Below, piece after piece: positions 22,586 to 34,124 of a stretch of DNA of 64,000 nucleotides. Under the pieces are notes generated by a model. The model did not search any database and was not told the DNA's origin. It was given only the letters and a program-made list of their open reading frames with translations. Source of the DNA: Hymenoscyphus infarciens (taxonomy: Eukaryota > Ascomycota > Leotiomycetes > Helotiales > Helotiaceae); assembly GCA_001414345.1 (NCBI GenBank), contig LLCB01000299.1, positions 1 through 64,000 on the forward strand, read 5' to 3'. Numbering within the stretch: the stretch's first letter is position 1; each line of letters begins with the position of its first letter. The position numbers were made by a program, and so were the translations under genes.

Positions 22586-24586
22586 GATTTTTAGATCTTG
22601 GGTTTGTGGGTTGCTGGAGTTCTGGGTTTAGACTAATTTGAATCAAAAATAATATGGTGAAAGATATAGAGTATATATCTGAACTTAGACTGTAACGACA
22701 TAATAGCTCAAATTCTCAAATCGAAACAAGAATCAAAGGAAATTTTGTTGTTTCTCATTTGAGTTAGACGATTATGAACTTCCAAGTATAAAATAACGGA
22801 AACACAAATTTGCTGTTGCCTGTACGCTGTTTAATTTTTAAAAAAAGCAATCAACAAAGACTATTAGGAAGCGATGGTTGTCGCGATATTCATGTGTCAA
22901 GGAGGGAAATTTTGGGCTCTACTTTCCCTAATCTTTCACACTTTTATTGTCAAAGTCTCGAGTCTTTACTTACTGTCGATACACCCATTATTTCCATCTT
23001 AATTATACTCTACCCAGCGGGGGTTGCGAGGAGAATACTCAAAATTCAAGCACAAGAATTTTCACGCAATTCTCACATCACTCCCAAAGCGACAAACATT
23101 ACGCTTTCTGTTAGTCAAAGTTGAGTTGGGAGATACCTGAGCTTTACTCCAACAATTTCTTAGTGAGTCTAGCAGGTTGTTTTTTGATGTCAGGTTACTC
23201 TACTGTGAGGCCGGTTTAAGTAGCTCTTCTTGGGTGGTGATTCCAAGCAGATAAATGGGAATGTTAGGCTATACTCCAAAGTCACACAGCATATAGACTG
23301 CGTTATTTCAATTTAATTCATGGAGAGCAAATATTTGAACATGTGTTTGAATGTAATGAGGGAGCTTCATGCTGTGAAATGTAAAATCGGGGAATCGAAG
23401 GTACAGGGTGCAATTATCCCCGTATCTGTCAACTGATTATTGAATAAAAAAACAATCGAAGTCGGGTACATTACGAACCCATTTACATTGGATATGGCTC
23501 AGGGGCTTGGAGAGGTAATTTATAGTTAAACTGGTTTACCTAAATCTGCGGCAGTTGAAGGTACCGCATTTCTCGAACATAAGTTAGCTAGGAGTGGATT
23601 AAAGTGAAGCAAAAAAGTATAAAGTAAGTTCTGACAAAACAATTTAGGGTCACTATCATGATTCGAGAGTGATTCGAGGCATAACTGTTTTGACATCGTA
23701 ATCAAAACTCTGGCGGCTAAAGGCAAAATATAGCTTGAAATCTTTGGCGCGAACGGTCTTATAGGGGCTTGTTAACCTCACATGAAGCGCATGTTATATT
23801 CTCTAATTTAGGGTACTTACGCACTCCCCTGCACCTGCAGCTTTAGATTCAATATACCACATAAGTGCAATACTCCTATCCAAGTGATCACCTTGCAATA
23901 GTGACTTTTCTTGCCACGCATTGACTTTGTGTTTTTCTTATATATAAGCATGGCGCACTCTTTGTCTCTTTGACTTTCTTATATAGCCATGGGGCTACAC
24001 TATTTGTCTCCTGGCTCATTAGCTAGTTTTTCCGAACCAAGTTCCAGTGAAACGGTAATGGTTGATTTCATGAGCTCTGGTGAAGGGGGAGTTGGAAAAT
24101 CTTCGCAGCTACTGTAAGGAAACAGAATGGCAGCATTAGGCACATTTGAGTTCTCTGAGTGTCTCTAACTTTGTTAAGCCGCAGTTAACTTTGGAATAGA
24201 CACTTCATAGATTCATTGATTCTAAATATAAAATTCAAGCTGAAAATGATGAAGTTGGAAGTGACTTAGCGAATAGCTCTAGGTCAATTCTATAAATTCC
24301 TAACAGATGCTAGCCTATGAAATAATTCAGATACCTTGGTAAGTCCATCTTCCATCTATAGTAAGTCACTGAGCTAGGAAATCATCTCACTACATTGATA
24401 TTTACGGTGGAGGTACAAGTATAGACTCTGAGAGTGGGAGGCAACCCACCCGATCTAATTGGTGGGGAAATCTTGATGATGCCGTCACCCCTCCTTCCTC
24501 TGTGACCTTCAAGAATACAAGCCATACTTGCCTAAATGAATATATAATTACTTTTGCGGAATCAATTATCGGAATTTATAAGAGCA
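22586..24586. other. 2 kb intergenic region
   Basis: AT-leaning sequence between two plus-strand genes. Beyond 3' UTR and promoter I see no gene. A 104-codon frame at 22810-23124 has no recognisable features. An imperfect tandem duplication lies at 23934-24010. Confidence 0.6.
23934..24010. repeat. Imperfect 41-bp tandem duplication
   Basis: TTTCTTATATATAAGCATGG...TCTTTGTCTC at 23934-23969 is repeated as TTTCTTATATAGCCATGG...CTATTTGTCTC at 23975-24010, joined by TTTGAC. Both copies carry a TATATA-like core and an ATGG, so duplicated promoter-like modules are possible, though the nearest gene start is 0.6 kb away. Confidence 0.55.
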
Positions 24587-25726
24587 ATGTCTAAAATAGG
24601 AGTCGCAATAATCGGCAGCGGCATTTTCGTCCGAGAGGAACACCTGGTCCGACCCCAGTCCCTCGATCTAACAACCGCTGACCATCCCAGCCCGCCGTTC
24701 AAGCTGCCAGTTCTCTCCTTACACTCAAAGCTGTATACTCGCGATCCCTCAAATCAGCAGAAGCCCTCAACCCCGGTGTCGACATATACTCAGACGACTC
24801 GGGCTCCGGAAAAACGTACCACGATTTGTTGCTGCGTTCAGACATCGACGCTGTGATTCTTGCCCTCCCTATTCTGGCACAGCCCGAATACATAGAAGCA
24901 GCACTCGCGGCGGGCAAGCATGTCTTGTCCGAGAAACCAATTGCGAAGGATCTCGCCAGCGCGGAGAAGTTGATACAATACTCGAAGAGCGATAAGGTCA
25001 AGGCTGGGGCAACATGGGCAGTGGCGGAGAATTTCAGATTCTTGGAGAGCTTCGAGTTTGGCAGACAGGAGGTGCTGAAACTCGGCCGTATACTGGGATT
25101 CAGAGTGAAGGTGTTTAACAATGTGAAGCCTGGAGCAAAATACTTTGGTAGGGGGAGTGTGCGAGAAATGGGACGTTCCTCTGGGCTGACGAGGTGTAGA
25201 AACCGCATGGCGAAAGAAGCCCGAGTATCAAGGCGGGTTTTTGCTCGATGGAGGGGTACATTTCACAGCTGCTACACGACTGCTGTTGGGGGAGGGAGAC
25301 AAACCTACGAATTTGACGGCCTATACTGCTCTTCTTCAGGAACACCTTCCCCCAGTCGATACGGTCAATTCCGTATGGCAGACCGAGTCCGGAATTTCTG
25401 GAACCTTTTCTGTGTCTTTTGGGACAACCCTTTCGGGAAGCGAATACGTTGTTGCTTGCGAGAAGGGCAGCGTCACAGTTTCCTTTGGAAAGGTGACGGT
25501 AAAACAAGGCGAAGAGAAGGAAGAGAATGAGTCTGTTACGGAATTCCAACAGGAAGGAAGTGGAGTTAAACAGGAGGTGGCAGCCTGGGCCAAGAGCATT
25601 GTTGATGGAATTGCTAACCCAAAGCAATCCCCACAACAAGCTTTCGCTGATCTTGAAATCCTCGAGAAAATGCTGAGGAGCGGCGAGGCACAGGGGCAAG
25701 GCCAAAGCTTGAAGTATCAAGTTTGA
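24587..25726 (+). CDS. Gfo/Idh/MocA-family NAD(P)-dependent oxidoreductase (YMR315W-like)
   Basis: A 347-aa protein from three exons: 24587-24646, 24691-25147 and 25200-25726. It opens with the Rossmann glycine motif IGVAIIGSGIF. EKP at residues 101-103 carries the lysine usual in this family's active site. Across the second junction it reads AWRKKPEYQGGFLLDGGVH, the substrate-domain signature I recall from yeast YMR315W, an NADP(H)-dependent oxidoreductase. The first intron is only 44 bp with a poor donor (GTCCGA) and the second is 52 bp. Without removing them the gene looks frameshifted twice; with both removed it is continuous and full length. Probably cytosolic. The physiological substrate is unknown. 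Confidence 0.85.
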
Positions 25727-26434
25727 GGTGCTCATATTCAAATGTATAGATCCCTTTCCAATACTTGAACCAAGCTGTTGCTGAATTTTGGGCAGTAGTT
25801 TCCCAGTCACCCATCTCCCCCGAGGATTCGGTTATTACTTTAATTCTGATTGAAATAATCTTTCCATTGTTGTTTCTTCTTTTGCTGCAAAAGCCCCCGT
25901 ATCGCACATTCCAAGCAAGAATTGCAAGAACTCTCTTTTCTTACTATAAGGTCAAACACGCTTGCATTTTGAGCTATTAAACTCCCTCCTTGTACAACTT
26001 TACTTGAATTTTCTTTAAATTGAAGGGGAGTAAGTGAAAGGAAATGGTTTCCGATTATTAAATAGGCAAGTGTTGTTTCGATGCCGGCGGAAACAGCAGG
26101 CACACACGAACACACACAGCCTCGTTCTTCATCTTCTACTCAAGAATACACCATCCAATAGTCAATAAGTCTTTACATATACCCAACCTATGAAGTGTTC
26201 TGCATGTGTGCTATTTTGGAGTCGCGGCGCTTCCAGGCTGTCAGACAGGTCGCTGATTGGCTTTGGTTATTCTGGTGAGCGCTTCGAGTCCCCTGCAGTG
26301 ACATCCCTGAGCGCACGGCAGCCAGCGAAAGTTTGTTGAAAAGGACTCGTACTCTCCGCGATTTAAATTTATTCGCATACTCGTTTTTATTGTTTTTGGA
26401 GTGTTCAAGATAGTTGTGTTTCCGAACTTTCAAA
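25727..26434. other. Intergenic region
   Basis: Contains the 3' UTR of the oxidoreductase gene and the promoter of the DOMON-b561 gene. Open frames here are short and unremarkable. A CA-rich patch (ACACACGAACACACAC) lies near 26100. Nothing else is seen. Confidence 0.55.
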
Positions 26435-27885
26435 ATGGTGCAAATATATTCAGTGCTGGTCGCTGCAGGTAAGCAAGTCCCAGCCTATCTCTCATCCCTG
26501 TGGAAATCCGCTTTGCCTCTGAAGGATCTCCAACTAAATTCCAACAGCTGCTTTATTTTCTACAACGGCCTTAGCTGTAAACTCCACTTCATTCGTTTCT
26601 GGTACCGAGAGCATATCGTTTGCTCTCAACATACCCGAAGATGCGAATAGCGATGAATTGTATTTTTCCATGTCGGGACCTAGTCAGTGCAGTTGGCTGG
26701 TTAGCAACTTCCAAGTTCTCAATCATATTTCTTCTAACATTATTATAGGCGGTCGGTATGGGAAACGATAAAATGGAAAACACTCTAGTCTTCACTGCAT
26801 ACGCGGATTCCTCCGGGAAAAACATTACCCTTTCTCCTCGAATAGCAGCAAAGCACACCGAACCCGTCTATACGAAAGACGTCAAAATCGCGATCCTCCC
26901 TGGAACGGGAATCTTCGATAACATCACAACAATCAATGCAAAGTGTTCAAATTGCAGAAAATGGAAAGGAGGATCCATTGACCCGAAGAATAAAGCTGCG
27001 AAATTCATCTGGGCAAATGGAGGAGTTGGAACACTCAAATCGAATTCTCTCAGTGCTGATATGAAACGTCATGGTTCATATGGAGTTTTCAAGATGGATC
27101 TTACCAAGGCTGTTGGTCCCGGAGGAGCCCTTCCTATTGCAGCTGCGAACTCAAGCACCGCGGGTTCTCAACAACTCTCCGAAAAGCCGGATCACGATTT
27201 TTCCTCAGGGGCCCATGCCATCATCATGGTATTTACATTCGTGGGCTTGATGCCCTTAGCAGTCATCATCCTCCGAATCTTCAACAGTCCCCGTTTCCAC
27301 GGGATCGCTCAGGCGGTCTCTGCGTTACTGGGTCTTATTGGTGCGGCGCTGGGTTTGTCAGTTGGGGTGATGTATAATCGAACTAAAAAATTCAATTCGG
27401 CGCATCAGATCATTGGGCTTTTGGTGATTGTTATGATGGTTGGACAGTTTGTTTTGGGGTTTATGCATCATCGGATGTACAAGAAGACGAAGCTTCCTAC
27501 CAAGTTGGCTCCGATTCATATCTGGCTTGGGAGAGTGGTTATTGGCGGGGGTGTTATTAATGGGTTTCTGTGAGTTTTCTCCCTTCCCTCCGGGTGATGG
27601 AGCGAGTTTGCTGATTGATGTAGTGGCTTTCCGTTGGCGCTGAATTCTAAGTTCAATTGGGCTTTGCTTATTGTTACGCTGCTTGTTGTTATTGTTGCTG
27701 GGCCTTTGGTGTTCTGGAGGTGGAGACGCAATATTCAGCAGGAGAGGACGAAGGATGCTGTTGCACATGGGGCGGGTGGTTATCAGGTTGAGCCGTGGAG
27801 GATTGAGGGGAATGGGCAGAATGATGTTAATCTTCAGCCGATGAATTATCCACCGCCTCCTACTTATGGGAATACTTATAGGTAG
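26435..27885 (+). CDS. Secretory DOMON (cytochrome-type) plus cytochrome b561 membrane protein
   Basis: A 422-aa protein from four exons: 26435-26468, 26548-26699, 26749-27569 and 27624-27885. Introns are 79, 49 and 54 bp. A signal peptide (ends near TTALA) precedes a DOMON/cellobiose-dehydrogenase-cytochrome-like domain with SWLAVGMGNDKM, whose Met may be a heme ligand. A Ser/Ala linker leads to a b561 core of about five membrane helices. Its His residues occur in SGAHAII, FHGIAQ, SAHQIIG and APIHIW, as expected for two b hemes. The cytosolic tail is Pro/Asn/Gln-rich. The family moves electrons across membranes, often for ferric or other extracellular reduction; the partner here is unknown. 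The very short first exon encodes only the start of the signal peptide. Confidence 0.88.
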
Positions 27886-28877
27886 GGGTGCAATAGGACG
27901 GGAAGATAGCATGTGCACTTTGTATGGTGTTGGGAGGTTTGATTCTTTTGTCTTCTGGGATGGCTGGGGCGTTTGGATAGATATGTGAAGCTATGGCTGG
28001 GCTTTTTGAACTAGATGTTCGCTCGTGGTGAAGTTTCAAAAAATTGTTGGCGCAATTTCTGAACATCGTCTCACCGTAATTGTAACTCTGTATCTCTTGA
28101 TTGAATCCAAGTGACGATTCCAGAATCAATTCTATGAGGTTACCAAAAGTCCAAAATTCCCGGTCAAGAACAGCTACAGCCCCCCACCAATCGATGTAGC
28201 GGTTAGTAGAAGCATTTATCACGATGCGAATTGGTCTCGAAAAATTAGCATTTAGACTTTGTCATTCTCCTAGAGCGTTCGTATGATAGAAAATCAAATA
28301 CTGATCTCCGCCACGAATCTCTAGACCTCCTGGTGCCACTTCCACTCAAATAATGCTTACAGTTATTTCGAGCTATTGTTTCATTTGGGACTTCGTCCTG
28401 GACGTTACAAGATACTGTTGTAGCGATTAAAATACCGGTTATTTGGATCGCTAAATGCCCCCAAGCAGCGAGAGTTTAACTTCTCATGATGTATAGATTT
28501 CTTCCAAGCCAAGCTACACTTTCATACTAGCATGAATTCTTATAAAATACACGGCTATAGATCAAGTAAATAGCCACTTCTCCAAGTAAATCTTGTAGTT
28601 GTAGAGAACAAAGAAGGTTACAGTTCAAAACAAAAGAAGTTTGCCACCACTTATCATTTCTCAATTGAAATAATTCACTCTTCGTCAACAGATGAATTCC
28701 AACCACATTTCCCAGCCACAATAGAAACAGTGGAGAACTCTCTCCACTTTGCTTGAGTTCCCAGTTCGAAAATAGAACTTTCTTCACCAGCACTAATAAG
28801 GAAAAAACGTCTCAACACAAAAGGCTGCATGGCTCACTGGTAGCATTCACAACTCACAACAAACACTTCGCTAACCC

Positions 28878-28886
28878 TATAAAAGG
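28878..28886 (+). promoter_or_regulatory. TATA box candidate (TATAAAAGG)
   Basis: CCCTATAAAAGGCCCC is a textbook TATA element in a GC-richer setting. It is followed after about 30-60 bp by C/T/A-rich sequence typical of a fungal transcription start and leader. The next downstream start codons are at 29009 and 29082. No conventional gene follows, which is what makes the site notable. Confidence 0.45.
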
Positions 28887-29008
28887 CCCCGTTACCTCGG
28901 CAAAAAGCCAATTCCAGTCTCGCCATTCGCACAAGAATCCTTCCCCTTGTGCGTCTTAACCTCCTTCTAAACTCCGCCCACCTTACAACTTCTAACTTTC
29001 TCTCCCTC

Positions 29009-29089
29009 ATGTTGGAACCTTTGTTCCTCCAAGACTCTGGTGTTGTGATACAGGGAAGGAAACATCTAGGGTCAAACCATCATGGGTGA
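29009..29089 (+). other. Short upstream ORF overlapping the start of the small spliced ORF
   Basis: An ATG at 29009 opens a 26-codon frame ending in TGA at 29087-29089. It overlaps the ATG at 29082 out of frame (ATGGGTGA). This layout is common for translation-attenuating leader ORFs. Its reality depends on the transcript being real. Confidence 0.25.
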
Positions 29090-29263
29090 CACCTTTGCGT
29101 CACCCCCTGGCGAAGATTTAAGCGTAATTAAGAGACTTTGTAAGTATACCCTTTTCTGCGCTCCTCTACCAGTGCAGCCAAGCCTTTATTTTTTTCGCTT
29201 CTCTTTTGCTTAACTTTAGCCAGGGGAAACACAAAATTTCTGGACAAAACCTCACAAATCTAG
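29082..29263 (+). CDS. Possible 33-aa spliced micro-ORF
   Basis: ATG at 29082 begins a 58-base exon that stops at a textbook donor (GTAAGT at 29140). An 80-base intron follows, with TTAACTTTAG at its end (29219). The frame then continues for 14 further codons to TAG at 29261-29263. The predicted peptide begins MGDTFASPPGED and is hydrophilic with a basic middle (KRLSRG). I recognise no family. Support comes from the TATA box 200 bp upstream and the canonical splice sites. Against it are the tiny size and the absence of any known homologue. It could instead be a spliced non-coding RNA. The first bases of the ORF lie in a GGGTGAC/GTCACCC hairpin. Confidence 0.3.
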
Positions 29264-30341
29264 CATGCTATCGCCAGTAGAAAGATCAAAGTCAGTGAAG
29301 ATCATCTGATAAAAACTTGAGTGGGTGGTAAGTTCTCACTTCCATTGTTAGCATGCACTTCACAGAACAAGTGAGGGTTTTGATGCAAATTTTGAAGGAA
29401 TAGTAACCCTGGGAAATGCTCATACTCTGAAGTTATTTATGCCACTACAGAAAAACACCAGCATCCTTTCCAAAGTTCCCATTGCATGCATAGCACCATG
29501 AACTACATGGAGCCACAAACATGTAATAAATGCTGGCTCAAATTTCCCTACTCAGTAAGTTTATTTGAACCCCAGCTCTAAGATGTCGAAAAGACTCTCT
29601 TCAAATCTCCATTCCTCTCTCAAGACGACCCGAGAGCTAGCTCATCAAAAAGCAAGGGGTACTTACCGTTTTCCAAAAAGGTACTTTTGTTCGTTTACTC
29701 TTTTCTTGGGGCACTTGGGAGAAAATGGGATGTGATGAAGTATGTCGCTCCACCGCATATGTCCGCTTTTTTTACACCCGAGGATGCTCAAGAGAATCTG
29801 GTTAATAAACAAGCCAAACGCTCATTTATGAGTGAAACATAATGGCAAGAATTGGGCCTCTTAGGACTTAAGCCACAGAAGTACTCACTTGCTCCATACT
29901 AAAAATGGAAGTGTTCCCCTGATGGAATATAAGTACTCAAATATGTGGCCAAAAATTCTAGGAGAATGATAGGAGAAGGAAAATTTCTCCTTTGGTCACT
30001 ATCTCCTGCTACATGCATCGTGATTCTACTTTACAGAGTAACCAGGTGGACCAGGACAGGTCAAGTAATGACTTGCATTTCATGATTAAACAATTCCATT
30101 ATCCAAAACGCCAAATATCGGGTATCCTTCGTTGCAAAAAACTGAAGATTAAAGCAATTCAATCGCTCGAGAATAAATCAACCTTCGTCCCCCAACAATG
30201 CCCCTTTTCAGCATCTCAAAAACCCAACCCATTTCAACCAATATTTCAACACCATCCCCATTCCCATTCCCATCTCCAACTCCAACCCCAACTCCAACTC
30301 CTATCCCTCTATCCAAATCCCTCCTTTAATTCATCCACTCC

Positions 30342-31420
30342 TTAGGAATTCATACTCCCCTGCGCCGTAAAAACATCCCCCGTATTAAAAAAATCCACCA
30401 ACACCAACCTCGGTTTCGTCCCCCACTTCGCCTTACAAAGCGCCACCTGACTTCCAATACTCCCATCTCCCGTTGCAGCATTCGTCCTGGCCATATTGGC
30501 GCGATCCGGGATCTCGATACCGAAGATATCAACGTGCAACATGTGATTGATGATCATCATTAGGCCATCGTTGGTGGTGGGTCGATCGAGGTCGCAGGAC
30601 GGGAAGTTCTTGTCGGTTACGGAGTAGGATGTTTCCCAGAAGTAGGAGAATTCGTCGAGGATATAGGGGGCCTTTGTTGTGTCTGAGTGGTAGTCTTTGG
30701 GGTGTTAGATTTTTGGATGAGATGAGATGAGATGGGATAAGGGGAGAATATGATGAGGGGAAAGAAAGTGGCAGCCTACCCATGAATACTACTAAACGAG
30801 AGTTGGTGTTGATCAGTTCTTGGAGGGTGGGCCAGTCGTCTATTGCTAGGCGGGTGGTTGGTTTGAAGGCATATTTTGCAAGATCTGCTTTTACGAATAC
30901 GGCGTCGAAGTCGGAGATGTCAATAGCTGAGATGAGATTTTAGTAAATGCATTTTTAATTGTGGGACGAAGTTGTTTACCATCTTGGTTTGTCAAGAGCA
31001 TAGTGACAACCTCGTTAGGGTTCGCATCCATCCACTTCCTAACCGTCGTCAAATAAGACAACAAAGTTCCCGCATTAAGCTACCAAACTTTAGTAAAAAC
31101 CCCATCAGTTGATCTCATCTGAAGATTAATAAGTGAACTCCAAAACCCACCAAAGCACAAGAAGTATGACACATCTGAATATTATCTAGAAAATCATGTG
31201 TCTGAGCTTGAAGCATTCGAATCCCAGCATTCAGTTGATCCGTAACCGATAGAGCTTGATTATGCATGGGAAGCTGTCCCACGAAGGCCGAATCATGAGT
31301 TCCAATCTGGGAGACGTTGGAGTACTTTTGGTCACAGAGAGCGGGACTGCCATTGCAACCCGCGGCCTTCGCATGGCCTATGAGGAGGAAAAACGAGAGG
31401 AAGATCTTGCATATCTGCAT
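30342..31420 (-). CDS. Secreted PI-PLC-like phosphodiesterase (PLC-X superfamily)
   Basis: A 289-aa protein from four exons: 31420-31151, 31079-30980, 30926-30780 and 30694-30342, with GT-AG introns of 71, 53 and 85 bp. The signal peptide is MQICKIFLSFFLLIGHAKA. The fold signature of PLC-like phosphodiesterases follows: IGTHDSAF with the first catalytic-type His at 42, QAQTHDF, then CHTSC with His 85. VVTMLLTNQDG and IDISDFDAVF follow, and near the end LVLVDFF. These fungal proteins (Asp- and His-bearing barrels) are usually described as PI-PLC X-domain-containing; their natural substrate is mostly unknown. The stop at 30344-30342 leaves no C-terminal GPI-type tail, so the enzyme is probably soluble and secreted. 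Its 3' side faces the C/A-rich repeats at 30250-30310. Confidence 0.82.
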
Positions 31421-32865
31421 CTTGGCGATTTGATTCCGGAAGGGACTGGAGAATTGAGGACAGGAAGAACTTGGAGGGCCTAGAACGTGAAGTTGGGAAA
31501 GAGGGTAAAAGTGAAGGGCAGCGGTTCGTCTTTAAGTCCTTATGAGGTATCTTTTGAATTTCATAGTGGGCCATACGAAGTGCCTGCGGACCTGCCGAAT
31601 GTGGAGCTTAGGGGACGTTGCTTAGGAAGTGAATTCGGGTGTTCCCCGCATTATGTCAACTGAGAGGTGTTCGTGATTCGTCGTTGGACATGTTGGCTCT
31701 TTCCTTTATTTTGACTGCACAGTGATCCTCTCAAATGTCTACTTGAATGGTGGGCGGGGTGCCCGAGGTATTGATCGAATTGGGCCACCTGAGCAACGAG
31801 GAAGGATCTGTGGCATGTGTTTTTGGTACAATGTGGAACCTGAGGTTCATTGGTTTCCATACAACCATCTTGTGGAATGTATCACCAGTATGTATGTACC
31901 CATATGAGCGTAAAGAGAAGGCGATTTCTGATAACAATCTATGAGCGAGAGAGGAACCAATACATGTGGAGAGCTTTGCCAAACCGCCGCAGAAAGGGGT
32001 TTGGTGGAGCTGCCACTCGGTATTGGTTGCATGATGGTGGCTGATGCTTGAGATCTCCCCCACGATATGGCTTCTTGCATTGTGATTCGGTCACGGAATC
32101 TTGAAGTCCATTTAGCCTTGCGAATTGCGATGCAGGCCCGCGGTTGTGCCTGGCGAATTGTCTGAGGGGGGAGGGGTGAAGAACAGGGGTGAGGGTTCAT
32201 GTGCTTTCTTGGTGAACTCGTCGTTGGGCCACGCTATAGTTTCTGTAATTGAGACAAACGCTGGTGGTGATGAGGATGAGTCTTTGACTTGATCAGCAGT
32301 AGATATCATTTCAATAAGAAAAAGAAATCAAAAGGGTGATAGGGAGGACAGTCACATGATTCGCCTCCCCTGACGATCTCGGGAGAATAGTACCGAAGAA
32401 CTTCCGACGCGGTGGAAGTTATAATTTCAGAGTACTTGTAGATATTGAACCTGGTTGAACTTCTATACTAGGATGGAAAACATGTAAATTAGAACAATAA
32501 GGCTTAAATGCTTCTCATTCCCCGGAACAGATAACACACTAGCAATAATAAAACTCTTTAAAAGCTAAGCAAAATCCAAAGCTCAAACTCAAGATTTTGG
32601 GGTGTGTTTAGTAGGTAATGCGAACAGAGGAGCGTTGGAAGTAGATATTGGAATTGAGCTCTCAAATTTCTGCAGTCTCACCTGCCAGGATAAGAGACTC
32701 TTGAGCGAAAGTAGAGATACAAAGTTGAATATCTTATTTGTTGAAAAAGGGGAGGCCTCGGCTCTACGGCGGACGGTAACGGCCATCCCAACCACAACCC
32801 CATCACTTTCCTGGGCTGGACCATAACAACAACTCCGTCAATATACCAAACCACCCTCCCCCACC
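31421..32865. other. 1.4 kb divergent intergenic region
   Basis: Separates the PLC-like gene (-) from the HTH-HD gene (+), so it must hold both promoters. Three overlapping minus-strand frames between 31651 and 32309 (up to 117 codons) have no recognisable family and no consistent splice chain that I could build, so I do not call a gene. Nothing else was seen. Confidence 0.5.
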
Positions 32866-34124
32866 ATGTCTCTCGAGTCCCCCAGACTCAGCAGCACATC
32901 ACCAATCCCCCAAGGCAAACGACCAGGTCGTCCCCAAACTGTCCACCTCGATCCTTACAAAGAACTCATCGTCCGTCTATTCAGGTAATCTATCACCAAA
33001 CTGCACCACCCTCACCATGCAATGCCATACTCGCATCTAATCTCTCCCCTCACAGCGACCAAAATGTCCCCATAATCGACATCGCCCGCAAACTCAACCT
33101 CGAACACGGTCTCGACGTCAGCGAACGAACCATCTCTCGACGCCTCACGCAATGGAAGATCCCCCGCAAGAAGGCGCGCGGTCTCCCCACGCAAGATATC
33201 CAGGATCGCGTGCGCGAATACTATAACAAGAATTACAGCGATGAGCAGATTTCTGCGGAATTAGCGGCTGAGGGGTTCGAGATGAAGGATCGGAATATTG
33301 CGCGTTTACGCTCGAGACTTGGATTGAGGAGACGCTCCAAGTTTCCTGAGTTTCGAGAGTTTTCAGACGATGAGGGGGAGGAGGATGCATCTGCACAATT
33401 GGGAGGAGAGGCAGTGAGAGCTTCACCGGCGAAGAAGAGGAAGACGAGACCGAAACACAATGCTGCGTTGATACCCAAGGTTTCGGGCTTCGTGGAGAAG
33501 TACATGAGTAAATACGATGGGTCGCACGATTTCAATCATATCCGACGCGTTGTTGGGTTGGCGCATTTGATATACACCGAGATCAACACCCAGCGGGCGC
33601 AGAATTCGGAGACGGACGAGGAGGGAGAGTTGGATTTACATGTTATCACCTTGGGATCTTTGTTGCATGATGTTGGGGACAAGAAATATTTGGAACCTGG
33701 GCAAGATGCGAATACCCTCGTTCTTGCGACGCTGCTGGGTTTTGGTGCTCCGGAGGATTTGGCGATCAAGGTGCAGCGGATTGTATCTGGTGTATCTTAT
33801 TCTTCCGAGATCAAAGATCCTGCACAAGTTCAAATCTTGATTCAGCGATATCCCGAGCTGGCGGTTGTTCAAGACGCGGATCGATTGGATGCCATTGGAG
33901 CGATTGGAATTGGCAGGACTTTCACATTTGGTGGGGCAAAAGGCGCAAATCATATGGGAGAAACTATTCAGCATTTCGATGACAAGTTGGAGAAGATAGA
34001 GGGGATGATGAAGACTGCGCCGGGTAGGAGGATGGCTAAGGAGCGAACGGAGAGGTTGAAGATCTTTAAGAGTTGGTGGGAGGAGGAGAAAGGGGATGCT
34101 GAGGGGTTATTGCGGAAAAAGTGA
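32866..34124 (+). CDS. HD-domain phosphohydrolase with two N-terminal helix-turn-helix-like segments
   Basis: A 395-aa protein from two exons (32866-32984 and 33056-34124) with a 71-bp GT-AG intron. Residues about 28-70 (YKELIVRLFSDQNVPIIDIA...ERTISRRLTQWKIPRKK) and about 80-130 (IQDRVREYYNKNYSDEQISAELA...NIARLRSRLGLRRR) look like two consecutive DNA-binding HTH units. They resemble the Clr5-type domain of fungal proteins. An acidic linker and basic patch (KKRKTRPK) lead to the HD domain: His 197/201 in SHDFNHIRR, the HD pair at 244-245 in LLHDVGDKK and Asp near 313-317 in QDADRLDAIG. These residues bind metal in this family. The HD part alone resembles widespread single-domain hydrolases of about 220 aa. 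The substrate is unknown. Confidence 0.8.

Larger units (their letters stand above)
27886..30341. other. 2.5 kb intergenic region with a possible small transcription unit
   Basis: No long conserved frame. The interval holds the 3' UTR of the DOMON-b561 gene, a strong-looking TATA box at 28878, and a possible short spliced ORF at 29082-29263 (both listed). Beyond that to 30341 it contains C/A-rich repeats near 30250-30310 (runs of CCCATTCC and CCAACTCC) next to the 3' end of the PLC-like gene. Confidence 0.5.

Noticed and set aside
22810..23124. 104-codon plus-strand frame
   Set aside because: No signal peptide, domain or repeat; AT-rich intergenic context; no supporting splice structure.
24587..25726. 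Apparent double frameshift making the oxidoreductase a pseudogene
   Set aside because: Two short in-phase introns explain both shifts and restore family motifs.
31651..32309. Three overlapping minus-strand frames that might be exons of one gene
   Set aside because: I tried to join them but found no chain of in-phase GT-AG junctions giving a recognisable protein. RNA data could reverse this.
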